Origin: Levilactobacillus fujinensis
GTDB lineage: Bacteria; Bacillota; Bacilli; Lactobacillales; Lactobacillaceae
NCBI RefSeq assembly: GCF_003946335.1
Contig: NZ_RHNX01000005.1
Location: 1-64,000 of the forward strand
Direction: 5' to 3'
DNA length: 64,000 nucleotides
The notes beneath the pieces were generated by a model that saw nothing but the letters and a program-made list of their open reading frames with translations, made no database searches and had not been told where the DNA came from. Positions 1-10,292 of the stretch are shown in pieces. A program made the translations under genes and the position numbers. Positions within the stretch are counted from its first letter, which is position 1; each line of letters opens with the position of its first letter.

Positions 1-126
1 TCATTCTCACTTTCAATTAGTTTTGGTCGACGATGTTGATGTGGGGCAGTGTGCCCCTTTTATTATACAGAAAATGGCGTCGACAGATTTCTCTATCAAC
101 ACCAAATATCATAGAACCAATAAAAG

Positions 127-172
127 TTGCTCCTTTCAGAGTCGTTATATTCTGAAAGGAGCAATTTTTTTT
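127..172. terminator. Rho-independent terminator, probably bidirectional
   Basis: A 14-bp perfect stem (127-140 with 151-164) with a 10-base loop is followed by a T run at 165-172 on the plus strand. The other flank also carries a short A run, so it could end the minus-strand operon too. The left arm closely resembles the hairpin at 17938-17982. The gene it would serve on the plus strand lies outside the window. Confidence 0.85.
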
Positions 173-246
173 GAGTTATGGCCCAGTCTCTTTCGTGCTG
201 AAGCTGGAGCAATATTTGCCAAAGTATCAAGCATACATGGCGGTTT

Positions 247-723
247 CTACCAACTAGACCCAAAGCCGGCATCCAGGTCTTGAATGTAGTGTGGCGACCG
301 ATTTGGTTGGAGGTAAGGTTGGAGCTCTGCTGGTTGGAAATCAATCTGGGCTAACCGTTCCGGTGTTTGCCAGAGTAGATGGTCGCCGTTACAGGTGGCT
401 TCCGGTAGCGTTGACGTCGTTTCAACTTGAAATAAAAGCACGATTTGTTGCCACGTTTCTCCCGGAATCGTCACCTGATGATCAGCCGCCGCCAGTAGGT
501 GTATCGGCGTCACAGAAACACCGAGCTCCTCTTGAAATTCACGGGTGATGGCCGCTGCGGCTGACTCATGTAATTTGACGCGACCACCGATCAGGACGGC
601 AGCAGCTGTGGTCGATGTGGTGACAAGAATGCGGCCGGTCGAGTCAAAAATGGTACCGGCTGCGCGATAGTTGAAATTTCCGTTGGCGGTTTCTAGTGTG
701 ATATCATTTGGTTCGTGTTCCAT
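247..723 (-). CDS. NUDIX hydrolase
   Basis: 158 aa. The NUDIX box is visible around residues 46-69 as G-x5-E-x7-REF-x-EELG, the metal-binding signature of enzymes that cleave nucleoside diphosphates linked to another moiety. The substrate cannot be told from sequence. It is the last gene of a four-gene minus-strand operon behind an ABC-2 type exporter; the gap to the permease gene is 9 bases and an AGGAG Shine-Dalgarno sequence precedes the ATG. The box sits unusually early and its first arm is relaxed (Lys-Leu-His before the Glu), but the catalytic REx2EE core is intact. Family assignment is secure; a role linked to the exporter is only inferred from operon position. Confidence 0.88.
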   Translation of the reverse strand: MEHEPNDITLETANGNFNYRAAGTIFDSTGRILVTTSTTAAAVLIGGRVKLHESAAAAITREFQEELGVSVTPIHLLAAADHQVTIPGETWQQIVLLFQVETTSTLPEATCNGDHLLWQTPERLAQIDFQPAELQPYLQPNRSPHYIQDLDAGFGSSW

Positions 724-732
724 GAGTTCTCC

Positions 733-1500
733 TTAGTTGGCCGAGACGTACTTGAGTAGGCCGCGTTGCCATTCAACGTATGAGATAACTAATAGTAAAC
801 CAGTGACTAGTGTTGTCCAGAGTAGTAGCCATGTGGGCCGATTGTGGCCGAACTGAGCCGGAACGTTAGTAATAGCCAGTGAGGGGATGACCCACAGAAA
901 TAATTGCTGAATCACGCGTGGGTAAATTTTAGCCGGTCTAGCGGAGGCACTCATCAGGTCTTCTGGCAGACCATTGAGTGCGGTCAAGCCGTCAACCCAA
1001 AAGGCAAGTGTTACCATGATTTGATTGAGAGTGAAGACAAAGGCGATTCCGACAATCACTGCTACTAAGTAGAGCAGTAGGTTGAGTGGTGTCGGATGTA
1101 GTCGAGCTAAGATGACCCCCTCGATGATTCCGGTTAGAAGCAACGTGACTAGTGAGGGAAAGTCTACCCGGTAACAAGCATGGAACCAATAGGAATTTAC
1201 TGGCCGTAACAGGGAGTAATCCAAGTTACCCGACAAGATTTGGTCGGTGAGGTCCTCATGAGCGGCGACAAATAAGAATTGGTAGCCATAACTGATGAGG
1301 TTGGCCGTTGTGATGAGATTTAAGTAATCTAGGAAGCTCCAGCCATAAATAGTTGGTGTAAAGGAAAAGTAGACGCCGCCGGTGATCAATTCAATGACAT
1401 AGAATAAGATTCCGAACAGTGCGGTCAAAACGGTTGTTACACGGTAGGTCATGGTTTCTGCAAGACTTTGTGTGACTAACACGCGATAAATTTTGAACAT
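733..1500 (-). CDS. ABC-2 type transporter permease subunit
   Basis: 255 aa, very hydrophobic, with about six predicted membrane segments and no signal peptide. It resembles the permease pairs annotated as an uncharacterised ABC-2 family (DUF990-like). It is the second of two membrane subunits and shares one base with the upstream permease gene (TAATG junction), so translation is probably coupled. The conserved early segment ending near DQILSGNLDYSLLRPVN, in the first third of the protein, is typical of this family. Together with the ATPase at 2273-3241 it should form an exporter in the cytoplasmic membrane. The substrate is unknown. Confidence 0.85.
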   Translation of the reverse strand: MFKIYRVLVTQSLAETMTYRVTTVLTALFGILFYVIELITGGVYFSFTPTIYGWSFLDYLNLITTANLISYGYQFLFVAAHEDLTDQILSGNLDYSLLRPVNSYWFHACYRVDFPSLVTLLLTGIIEGVILARLHPTPLNLLLYLVAVIVGIAFVFTLNQIMVTLAFWVDGLTALNGLPEDLMSASARPAKIYPRVIQQLFLWVIPSLAITNVPAQFGHNRPTWLLLWTTLVTGLLLVISYVEWQRGLLKYVSAN

Positions 1501-2276
1501 TAGCTCCCCACCCCCTCATAGGAACGAATTCCGCGATGCCAGGTTAATTTGAGCAGAGCCAAAGTAACGACGGTCCACAGCATGGCCCAGCTCCCAGCAG
1601 TCGCTACTTGACGGAGGGAAAGCTTTCCTAAAAGCAGTAAGGTTAGCTGGTTACCGGCTAAGGAAAAGGGATTATAGATTAACCAGGAAAATGCTGGTGG
1701 CAGGACTTGTAACGGAAAGGCTTGACCACCCAAAAGCAAGAAGAGTGCACTTAAAACGGGGCGTAGCGGCCAGACCTGCACTAACCAAAAGGTGCAAAGG
1801 CTAATGGCAGTGACTAATAAGAAGAACATGCCATAGGTGATGACCATGAGCAAGAAACTACTGAGGCCGTACAATAGACCCCGGTGAAAGACGGGACTGA
1901 CAATGGCGGTCGCAAGCCCATAGACGAATAGGTAGGGGATGGCGCGCCCCAGGTAGTCCCAGAAACTTTGAATGAAATAGTTGATCGGTCGCATGAGGAC
2001 GACTGAGAGGTTACCACTGCGAACCAGACCGCTAAACTTAAAGATTGGCTCCGCGGAGAAAATCAAAGCCAAGACGTTGACGACAATCAGGTAGAGCACC
2101 ATTTGGTTGGGACGAATACCAGCAATGTCGGAACGTCCACTAAAATTGTAAACGGCTAACCACATAAAAATTGTAACTAAGACATTGATAGCAGTGGTCA
2201 ACAGGTGTAAAAATAGGTTGCCCCGATAAGCCAATGTCGTCATCAGGGCATTTTGACAAGTTACCCAGTATTTCAT
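1500..2276 (-). CDS. ABC-2 type transporter permease subunit
   Basis: 258 aa with about six hydrophobic segments. It is a paralogue of the following gene: both carry the motif (V/L)RSGNLSVVLMRP or SGNLDYSLLRP near residues 90-100, just after the second hydrophobic segment. The start ATG overlaps the TGA of the upstream ATPase gene by four bases (ATGA), a typical coupled arrangement. Two different permeases plus one ATPase suggest a heterodimeric membrane channel. No substrate can be inferred. Confidence 0.85.
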   Translation of the reverse strand: MKYWVTCQNALMTTLAYRGNLFLHLLTTAINVLVTIFMWLAVYNFSGRSDIAGIRPNQMVLYLIVVNVLALIFSAEPIFKFSGLVRSGNLSVVLMRPINYFIQSFWDYLGRAIPYLFVYGLATAIVSPVFHRGLLYGLSSFLLMVITYGMFFLLVTAISLCTFWLVQVWPLRPVLSALFLLLGGQAFPLQVLPPAFSWLIYNPFSLAGNQLTLLLLGKLSLRQVATAGSWAMLWTVVTLALLKLTWHRGIRSYEGVGS

Positions 2277-3241
2277 CGCTTTGGCGCCTCCTCAGAAAAG
2301 AGCTGCGTGAGGATGGCATCCAAATCGCTGTTGCGGCGGTTGACACTCAAAATTTGTCGCGGGTCGATCGGTAAAGTAGCCAGTGTGGTAGCGTCGACTT
2401 CGTAATGGGTCGGATCCACTTGGCGGACGTGCACAGGGATGTGTGTCAGGGGACCATCTGTCACGATTTCTAGGATTGGTACAGTAGCATAGCGACTGAT
2501 CAGACCGGTTGTAGTACCTTCGAAAATCTTTTTGCCATGGTTAACGACGGCCACGCGTTGCGCCAGCGCCTCGATATCCTTGGTATTGTGGCTAGTCAAG
2601 ATAATCGTCATTTGGGTGTCATGATTCAGCTGTTTCAAGAAACGGTAGATATTGGCTTGACTACTGACATCGATTCCAATCGTGGGTTCGTCCAAGAAGA
2701 GAATCTCTGGCCGATGGATTAGCGCGCAAATCAGTTCGAACTTGATGCGCTGGCCTAAAGATAATTTGCGAACCGGAACGTGTAACTGAGGTGTGACTGC
2801 CAATTCTTTGGTGAGAAAGGCCAGCCAATTGTTGAACTGGTCGTGGGGAATATGATAGATCTCTCGCAGTAACACCAGGGTATCCAAGGCTGGCAGGTCC
2901 CAGGCCAACTGACTCTTTTGACTGAGCATGACGCCAATCCGTTGTAAAAAGGCGGGTTGCTTGCGAAAGGGTACTTGGTCGGTGAAAAGGCGAACGTCAC
3001 CGGTATTAGCTGGGAGAATGCCAGTCATGAGCTTGATGAGGGTCGTTTTACCTGCACCATTGGCCCCTAGTAGGCCGAGAATTTCGCCCCGGTTCACTTG
3101 TAAGGAGATATCTTGAACGGCGGCAACGGTGCTTTTTTGGCGGTGAAATAGGTCGTGCCAAGCACCACTGAAACCGGATTGCTTGGTAAAGGTCACGTAG
3201 CTGAAGTTGGCGTGATCAATGGAAATGATGGGTGAGGACAT
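2273..3241 (-). CDS. ABC transporter ATP-binding protein (ABC-2 exporter)
   Basis: 322 aa. Walker A GANGAGKTT at residues 59-67, Q-loop Gln near 108, signature LSLGQ at 160-164, Walker B ILFLDE at 180-185, and a switch His in LTSHN near 220. It begins with about 40 residues that are not part of the core ATPase fold and ends with roughly 80 residues beyond it, a layout seen in ATPases paired with DUF990-type permeases. It is the first gene of a minus-strand operon (ATPase, two permeases, NUDIX hydrolase). A TGATATAAT extended -10 box lies upstream at 3294-3302. It should power export of an unknown compound. Confidence 0.92.
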   Translation of the reverse strand: MSSPIISIDHANFSYVTFTKQSGFSGAWHDLFHRQKSTVAAVQDISLQVNRGEILGLLGANGAGKTTLIKLMTGILPANTGDVRLFTDQVPFRKQPAFLQRIGVMLSQKSQLAWDLPALDTLVLLREIYHIPHDQFNNWLAFLTKELAVTPQLHVPVRKLSLGQRIKFELICALIHRPEILFLDEPTIGIDVSSQANIYRFLKQLNHDTQMTIILTSHNTKDIEALAQRVAVVNHGKKIFEGTTTGLISRYATVPILEIVTDGPLTHIPVHVRQVDPTHYEVDATTLATLPIDPRQILSVNRRNSDLDAILTQLFSEEAPKR

Positions 3242-3293
3242 AAATATCGCTTCCCTACTTATGAAATTGTTATGTAATTCTAATCTTTTTTTA

Positions 3294-3302
3294 ATTATAT
3301 CA
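3294..3302 (-). promoter_or_regulatory. Extended -10 promoter of the ABC-2 operon
   Basis: On the minus strand the sequence reads TGATATAAT, an extended -10 box, about 53 bases before the ATPase start. No good -35 is seen at 17 bases, which is tolerated for extended -10 promoters. Confidence 0.55.
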
Positions 3303-3369
3303 CTGATTGGGCAACCTGTTTACTTGAAAACAAGTAGAGTGGGCGAAATGGTGAAAGGAAACACCAGGC

Positions 3370-3398
3370 TTGCAAAACGGTTAGAAAATGGGTAAACT
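3370..3398 (+). promoter_or_regulatory. Sigma-A promoter of mnmA
   Basis: TTGCAA (3370-3375), 17-base spacer, TAAACT (3393-3398). It lies about 70 bases before the mnmA start, with no other gene between. Confidence 0.55.
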
Positions 3399-3400
3399 AA

Positions 3401-4597
<1,197 letters not shown>

Positions 4598-4603
4598 ACA
4601 GGT

Positions 4604-4642
4604 AAGGGCTTCCCCACTGTAAATGTTGGGGAAGCCCTTTTT
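4604..4642 (+). terminator. Rho-independent terminator of mnmA
   Basis: A 13-bp perfect GC-rich stem (4604-4616 with 4627-4639) is followed by TTTTT. It begins seven bases after the mnmA stop. Confidence 0.92.
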
Positions 4643-4734
4643 GTGGATAACAACTAGCTTCTGGGAGCTAGCAATCATGAGAAAATTGTATTTTCTGGCA
4701 GAGTTTCTTTGAAATGAATCACAAAACTGGCATA

Positions 4735-5075
4735 ATATATAGGATGTGTAGTGATGGTTCCTTCACCTTACCGGCCAGAAAATATGGGCTGGAACGGTGC
4801 CAACATAATTTGAAATTTCGAAAATGCCAAGCCTACAAGCTTGTTTTCTACTAAGCCAGTGAAGAAAACACCCACTGACTTAGTAGAATGTCGCGCCTAA
4901 GTCCATATCTGCTGTCGACCTCTCGGCTTACGTGGCTGTTCTGAGACAGCATATACTTAGGTTCTAGCAACTATTTGGGATTTAGCGCTTGAAATTGACG
5001 TGCACAATTTGAGCCAGCGGAGTCTCTGGCGGCCGGAGTGCGGCTGTTTTCACTAAGCTGGCTTTCAATTTTTAG
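4735..5075. repeat. Intergenic repeat, copy A (long, with two large hairpins)
   Basis: This fills most of the 550-base gap between mnmA and the phosphatase gene. Segments align with 60860-61040: TTACCGGYCAG followed by GGGCTGGAA, a stretch matching TAGCAACYAYTTGRGATTYAG, then TTGAAATYGACRTGCACAAT and CCGGAGTGCGGC. It holds a 16-bp hairpin with one mismatch (4846-4861 with 4873-4888) and a second imperfect long hairpin (4896-4961). No open reading frame of note. Many copy-to-copy differences are transitions. Confidence 0.65.
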
Positions 5076-5151
5076 TTTTTAACCTTTACGCAGTAACCAA
5101 ATAACCAGTGCAAAGTAGTAATGAAGAGAGTGGAGAAGGGAAGATTACACG

Positions 5152-5808
5152 TTGAAATTATACTTTATTCGTCACGGGAAGACCCAGTGGAACCTGGAAG
5201 GTCGTTTCCAAGGTGCCGGGGGAGATTCGCCGCTGTTGACCGAAAGCTATCAACAAATGGTACAGGTCGGCCATTTCTTGCGAGATACATCATTTACGCA
5301 CGCGTATGCGAGTCCCATCAAGCGGGCACGGGTAACTGCTCGCCGCGTCGTTCGTGAACTTCATCAACGGGTGCCATTGACATTGATGAGCCGACTGGAA
5401 GAGTTTCATCTTGGACAAATGGAGGGGATGGCTTTTGAAGACGTCCGGAAACAATTTCCAGCTGAGCTGGATGCCTTCCGTAATCATCCGGATCGGTACG
5501 ACGCGGCGAGCATTGGTGGGGAAACCTTTACCGAGGTGATCGCGCGAATGACACCTGCGATTCAAACCATTGTGGCAGCCAATTCTCGGCCAACAGATAA
5601 TGTGTTGGTCGTCAGTCATGGGGCGGCCCTGAACGCTGAAATTAATGCGCTCTTGGGTACGCCGCTCACTGATCTGCGGAAACGCGGTGGCATTCGGAAC
5701 ACCAGTGTGACCATTTTGGAGACCACTGATGGGCAACACTTTGACTTGATTGATTGGAATGATACGAGTTTTCTAACGGCCGCGGCAACGCCGACCGATA
5801 CAATTTAG
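5152..5808 (+). CDS. Histidine phosphatase family protein (phosphoglycerate mutase-like)
   Basis: 218 aa. The catalytic RHG triad is at residues 7-9 (IRHGKTQWN) with the second histidine at His156 (VVSHGAAL) and acidic residues near 83-84. These define the branch 1 histidine phosphatase fold, which forms a phosphohistidine intermediate. It is shorter than glycolytic phosphoglycerate mutase, so it is more likely a small-molecule or sugar phosphatase. The start is TTG at 5152, preceded by GGAGAAGGG at 5132-5140. It heads a run with the TPR protein (10-base gap) and recD2. Substrate unknown. Confidence 0.9.
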   Translation: MKLYFIRHGKTQWNLEGRFQGAGGDSPLLTESYQQMVQVGHFLRDTSFTHAYASPIKRARVTARRVVRELHQRVPLTLMSRLEEFHLGQMEGMAFEDVRKQFPAELDAFRNHPDRYDAASIGGETFTEVIARMTPAIQTIVAANSRPTDNVLVVSHGAALNAEINALLGTPLTDLRKRGGIRNTSVTILETTDGQHFDLIDWNDTSFLTAAATPTDTI

Positions 5809-5818
5809 GTGATAAATA

Positions 5819-6502
5819 ATGACAGATAAAAATAAAAAGAGCCGTGACGCAGATAAACAGCGTTCAGAACGATTGGTCCACCAATTAGTTCAGAAAATCA
5901 ATACCAACCCCGGAGACGCCGATGCCTATTATGATTTGGCTACAGTGCTGGTTGATCTCAATTCTTTTGCTCAGGCTGAAGAGCTGCTAATGAAGGCGCT
6001 TGGGCTATTCGCCGCTCAAAAGGATGTGGTAGAGAAGCTACGGTATGGTTTGGGTAACGTCTATTATGCTGCTCAAGACTACACCAAGGCGATTCAACAG
6101 TTTGACCAGTTAGGTAATCAGTGGAAGGGTGCCGGCTACCTTATGTTGGCCCAGAGTTACATGGCAAATGGGGACCATAAACGGGCATTAGCGTTTGCAT
6201 TAACGGCACTAACTAGTCAACCACAGGACACGGCAACCATACAAATCGTAGCCGACAACTTGCTGGCATTGGGAAATATGGCGCAAGCAGCACAGTACTA
6301 TGATCAAGTGTTGGCGTTAGATCCTGAGAACGGTCGAGCAAACTTTGACCGGGGGTTAGTGGCGATGGTTCAAGGTGAGTCCTACGGCACCTACTTTGAT
6401 TTGGCCAAACGACAGGACCCCACCTACTTTGAGAAGGGGCAGCAGCGGCTGGCTGATATTGAACGGTTTGTGCAGACGCAACAAGGTAAGCCGGATAAAT
6501 AG
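5819..6502 (+). CDS. Tetratricopeptide repeat protein
   Basis: 227 aa, soluble, no signal peptide. The N-terminal 20 residues are charged. TPR-like helical pairs follow, for example the segment around residues 35-60 (AYYDLATVLVDLNSFAQAEE) and that around 170-190 (AAQYYDQVLALDPENGRANF). Such proteins are scaffolds for protein-protein contact. It sits directly upstream of recD2 (17-base gap), an arrangement common in lactobacilli and bacilli, and is probably co-transcribed with it. The partner is unknown. Confidence 0.85.
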   Translation: MTDKNKKSRDADKQRSERLVHQLVQKINTNPGDADAYYDLATVLVDLNSFAQAEELLMKALGLFAAQKDVVEKLRYGLGNVYYAAQDYTKAIQQFDQLGNQWKGAGYLMLAQSYMANGDHKRALAFALTALTSQPQDTATIQIVADNLLALGNMAQAAQYYDQVLALDPENGRANFDRGLVAMVQGESYGTYFDLAKRQDPTYFEKGQQRLADIERFVQTQQGKPDK

Positions 6503-6519
6503 CGGAGGGAGGCAAGCAG

Positions 6520-9078
6520 ATGGCAACCGAATCACTGGATTTATTTGCGGCAGATAGTGCTGGACAAGCCGATTATGTGGTCGGCACCGTCAGTGCAGTC
6601 TTCTTTGCCAGTAACGATAGTTTTTACAAGGTCATGTTGGTCAAGGTCTCAGAGACGAGCTTGGATTGGCATGAGGACGAAATCGTTGTGACCGGAAATT
6701 TCGCGGACATTAAGGATGACGTCACGTACCGATTCACCGGGAAACGGGTTGAGCATCCGAAATACGGTGTACAGTTTCAGGCAGATAATTATCAAAATGA
6801 GACGCCGACCTCTCGTAGTGGGCTCATTGCTTATTTGAGTGGCGACGATTTTCCTGGGCTAGGTAAGAAAACGGCGGAGAAAATTGTCGATAGTCTTGGG
6901 ACGAACGCCATTGAGAAAATTTTAAACGACAGCAGTGTTTTGACACCACTCAGTCTGTCGCCAAAGGTTGTGGCCACACTGGTTAACCAGCTTCAGACCA
7001 ATAACGGGATGGAACAGATTATCATTGGTCTCAATGGATATGGTTTCGGAAGTACCTTGGCGGCGGCTATTTATAATCGGTACCAGGAAAAAACATTGGA
7101 CGTGATTCACAACGATCCCTATCAATTGGCCGAGGATATTACTGGGGTCAGTTTCAAGCGGGCCGATCAGATTGCCACGCAGTTAGGCTATGCGGCAGAT
7201 CGACCAGAACGACTACGGGCGGGACTCTTGCAGACGCTTAATGACTTATCGGTTGCAAATGGGGACACTTACACGACAGCCAAGCCGCTGTTGAACAATG
7301 CCTTGAGTCTGCTTGAGAACTCGCGGAATGTGCGGTTAAATCCACAGAGCCTTGCGGACCAATTACTTGAATTAGCCAAGCAGCAGAAGGTCGTTGGTGA
7401 CGAACAACGAATCTATTTGAAGTCATTGTATGATGCAGAATGGCAGATTGCTGAGCATTTACAGCGATTGCTGCAAGCCGATGATCACCGACCGGAATTT
7501 AGCGAGGCGGCCATTAAGAAGCAGCTCCGTATCGTGGAAAAACAGGAGGATATTGTGTACGATGATTCGCAAACTTCTGCTTTAACGGCGGCAATTCGGG
7601 CCAAAATGCTGCTCTTAACTGGGGGACCTGGTACCGGCAAGACCACGATTATTCGTGGCCTGGTCAACCTTTATGCCCGCTTGTACGATGTGTCATTGGA
7701 TATTAACGACTACAAGGACAAACCCTTTCCGATTCTGCTAGCCGCACCGACTGGCCGAGCTGCCAAACGAATGAGCGAATCGACGGGATTACCCGCCAGT
7801 ACCATTCACCGCTTGTTAGGATTGACTGGTCGTGAAAATGATTTAGATGCCGCGGCAACCAAGGACCTTGAAGGTGGATTGCTGATTGTCGATGAAGTCT
7901 CGATGGTCGACGTTTACCTGATGAAGACATTGTTGCGTGCCGTGCCAGATAGCATGCAGGTCATTCTGGTGGGGGATAAGGATCAGCTGCCATCGGTTGG
8001 TCCCGGACAGGTTTTCCATGACTTACTGGACAGTGACCACTTGGACAAAATTCAGCTGGATACGATTTACCGACAGGGAGATGGCTCGTCGATCATTCCA
8101 CTCGCACATGCTATTAAGCAGGGGCAACTCCCAGCCGATTTTACCAAAAATCAACCAGATAGGTCGTTTATTGCATGTCATGCGGGTCAAGTGCCAGATG
8201 TGATCGACCAAATCGTTGCGAAGGCCCACGCCAAGGGATTCTCTGCCGCAGATATTCAGGTGTTGGCACCAATGTACCGGGGAACTGCCGGCATTGACCG
8301 CTTGAACGTCGTTTTGCAGGACATTTTAAATCCTAAGAAAAGTGAACGGTCCAAGGAAGTTGAGTTCCGTAATCAACATTTTCGGATTGGTGATAAGGTC
8401 TTACATCTTGTGAATAGTCCCGAAAATAACGTCTTTAATGGCGATATCGGGACCATCACAGGTATCGAGTTGGCTAGTGACAAGCACAGCGAGGTTAAAA
8501 CTGACGCGTTGACGATTGCGTTTGAGCAGACCGAAGTGACCTATTCACGGAATGATTGGAACCGGTTGACGTTGGCCTACTGTATGTCGATCCATAAGTC
8601 GCAGGGGTCGGAATTCAAGCTAGTCATCTTGCCGATGGTCAATCAGTACAGTCGAATGTTGCAGCGGAACTTACTCTATACGGCAGTGACGCGGGCAGCA
8701 GACATGCTGATCTTGATTGGAGAGTCCCAGGCGTTTGAGACTTGTGTCACTAATCTATCGGTCAATCGACATACCACGTTGACCTTACGAATTCAGTCGG
8801 TGATTGCACCGGATGAAAAGACAACTGGGAAAGTGCCAGCAACTGAGAAAACTGATGAGGTGACAAGGGCGCCGGTAGTGGCGACACCACAAGTCGTTGA
8901 AACCGTTGAAACGCCGTCTGCTGAGGAAACACCGGCTGCTGGGGTGGACGCAAAACCAACCGAGCCACAGAATTATCGGTTGACACCGGCACTCGTTTTG
9001 GCGGGAGGTATCGATCCCATGATTGGTATGCAAGGCGTTACCCCACAACAATTTATGCCATCAGACCAAAATAGCTAG
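6520..9078 (+). CDS. recD2: RecD2-type ATP-dependent DNA helicase
   Basis: 852 aa. It belongs to the RecD2 class of 5'-3' superfamily 1B helicases found without RecBC. An N-terminal OB-like region is followed by helix-hairpin-helix motifs (FPGLGKKTAEKIVDSLG near residues 112-128). Walker A GGPGTGKTT is at 368-376, Walker B LLIVDEVSMVD follows, and the late motif MSIHKSQGSEF is near residue 690. After the helicase core comes a Pro/Thr/Glu-rich, probably disordered tail of about 55 residues, closing on a short conserved-looking segment (IDPMIGMQGVTPQQFM). Start ATG 6520 has GGAGGGAGG upstream. Confidence 0.95.
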   Translation: MATESLDLFAADSAGQADYVVGTVSAVFFASNDSFYKVMLVKVSETSLDWHEDEIVVTGNFADIKDDVTYRFTGKRVEHPKYGVQFQADNYQNETPTSRSGLIAYLSGDDFPGLGKKTAEKIVDSLGTNAIEKILNDSSVLTPLSLSPKVVATLVNQLQTNNGMEQIIIGLNGYGFGSTLAAAIYNRYQEKTLDVIHNDPYQLAEDITGVSFKRADQIATQLGYAADRPERLRAGLLQTLNDLSVANGDTYTTAKPLLNNALSLLENSRNVRLNPQSLADQLLELAKQQKVVGDEQRIYLKSLYDAEWQIAEHLQRLLQADDHRPEFSEAAIKKQLRIVEKQEDIVYDDSQTSALTAAIRAKMLLLTGGPGTGKTTIIRGLVNLYARLYDVSLDINDYKDKPFPILLAAPTGRAAKRMSESTGLPASTIHRLLGLTGRENDLDAAATKDLEGGLLIVDEVSMVDVYLMKTLLRAVPDSMQVILVGDKDQLPSVGPGQVFHDLLDSDHLDKIQLDTIYRQGDGSSIIPLAHAIKQGQLPADFTKNQPDRSFIACHAGQVPDVIDQIVAKAHAKGFSAADIQVLAPMYRGTAGIDRLNVVLQDILNPKKSERSKEVEFRNQHFRIGDKVLHLVNSPENNVFNGDIGTITGIELASDKHSEVKTDALTIAFEQTEVTYSRNDWNRLTLAYCMSIHKSQGSEFKLVILPMVNQYSRMLQRNLLYTAVTRAADMLILIGESQAFETCVTNLSVNRHTTLTLRIQSVIAPDEKTTGKVPATEKTDEVTRAPVVATPQVVETVETPSAEETPAAGVDAKPTEPQNYRLTPALVLAGGIDPMIGMQGVTPQQFMPSDQNS

Positions 9079-9086
9079 CTCAGACG

Positions 9087-9115
9087 TTGCGTTTCGCGAC
9101 AAAGATTGCGATAAT
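9087..9115 (+). promoter_or_regulatory. Sigma-A promoter of the prs paralogue
   Basis: TTGCGT (9087-9092), 17-base spacer, GATAAT (9110-9115), just after the recD2 stop and about 50 bases before the next start. Confidence 0.5.
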
Positions 9116-9166
9116 ATAGACAGTAAAAATTAACGAATTGTGGGTAACCCCCACTGGGAGGCTGTT

Positions 9167-10150
9167 ATGGCAGAACACGTCGAAGCTGGTAGAATGAAAG
9201 TCTTTGCCTTGAACTCAAACCGACCACTCGCAGACAAGATTGCGAAGGCCGCTGGGGTTGAATTGGGAAAAGCAACGATCAAGCACTTTAGTGACGGTGA
9301 AATTCAGATCAGTATTGACGAAAGCATTCGGGGGGATGAGCTGTTCATCATTCAATCCGTCTCTGATCCGGTCAACACCAACCTGATGGAACTTCTGATC
9401 ATGGTCGATGCAGCACGCCGAGCAAGTGCGGATAAGATCAACGTGGTCATTCCGTATTATGGTTACTCACGAGCTGACAGAAAGGCCCGCTCGCGGGAAC
9501 CCATTACTGCAAAGTTGATTGCATCACTCATGCAGATGGATGGGGTGAGTCGGGTCATTGCGTTGGACTTACATGCAGCACAATTACAAGGTTTCTTCGA
9601 TATTCCGGTCGACCACTTACAAAGCGATCGTTTATTGACCAGTTACTTTGAAAATAGCACGATGGCCGATGAAGATATCGTCGTGGTTGCGCCAGATCAT
9701 GCTGGTGTGAGCCGGGCCCGGCGGTTAGCGGAATTGTTAAGTGCACCAATTGCCATTATTGATAACCGAGACGATGCCGAAAATGCGGCCCATCCAGAAG
9801 CCGTTATCGGGGACGTTAAGGGTAAGCACGCCATCTTGGTGGATGATATTATTGATACGGCCGTTCGGATCACTATTTCGGCGGATGCCCTCAAGAAGGC
9901 CGGCGCTGCGGATGTGTATGCCTGTGCAACGCACGCCGTATTGTCCGGAGATGCAACTCAACGGATCAATGATTCCGTTTTGAAGAAGGTCGTTATTACC
10001 GATTCCATCCAATTGCCAGAAGATAAGCAGAGCGATAAGTTCGTTGTGATGTCTGTGGGTGAGTTATTCGGGAAAGCCATCGATTTGATTTACCATGAGG
10101 AACCGGTGGATTCCTTATTTCATCCAGTACCAAAGCGCCAAGAACAGTAA
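9167..10150 (+). CDS. Divergent ribose-phosphate pyrophosphokinase paralogue (Prs2-like)
   Basis: 327 aa from ATG 9167; the in-frame GTG at 9140 is rejected because GGGAGG at 9156-9161 is correctly spaced only for 9167. The fold matches PRPP synthetase throughout, including [16 protein letters not shown], the metal-binding DLHA and the VDDIIDTA strand. Two active-site elements differ from the standard enzyme. The flexible catalytic loop that reads D-K-R-R in B. subtilis Prs (catalytic Lys197, Arg199) reads D-N-R-D here (199-202). The ribose-5-phosphate loop DTAGT reads DTAVR (230-234). Gln is also replaced by Ala in RQDRK. It may have low activity or a regulatory role beside a standard Prs encoded elsewhere. 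Confidence 0.88.
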   Translation: MAEHVEAGRMKVFALNSNRPLADKIAKAAGVELGKATIKHFSDGEIQISIDESIRGDELFIIQSVSDPVNTNLMELLIMVDAARRASADKINVVIPYYGYSRADRKARSREPITAKLIASLMQMDGVSRVIALDLHAAQLQGFFDIPVDHLQSDRLLTSYFENSTMADEDIVVVAPDHAGVSRARRLAELLSAPIAIIDNRDDAENAAHPEAVIGDVKGKHAILVDDIIDTAVRITISADALKKAGAADVYACATHAVLSGDATQRINDSVLKKVVITDSIQLPEDKQSDKFVVMSVGELFGKAIDLIYHEEPVDSLFHPVPKRQEQ

Positions 10151-10173
10151 AATGATTTTGAACCAAATAAAAG

Positions 10174-10209
10174 CACCGAAATTGTCTGAAAAATAATTTC
10201 GGTGTTTTT
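10174..10209. terminator. Bidirectional terminator between prs paralogue and ABC permease gene
   Basis: A 10-bp perfect stem (10174-10183 with 10195-10204) with T run on the plus strand and A-rich flank upstream, giving TTTT on the minus strand. It separates two convergent genes. Confidence 0.85.
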
Positions 10210-10292
10210 AATTTAGGTTATTATCCAATATAAAATTGAAGACAAGTGTAATGTTGGCTGGCGTTGTACGGCCATTCTTAATTAATACCTGT

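Noticed and set aside
23-344. Overlapping plus and minus ORFs at the left edge (86 and 82 codons)
   Set aside because: Both run through the terminator hairpin at 127-172 and overlap the end of the NUDIX gene; composition is not protein-like.
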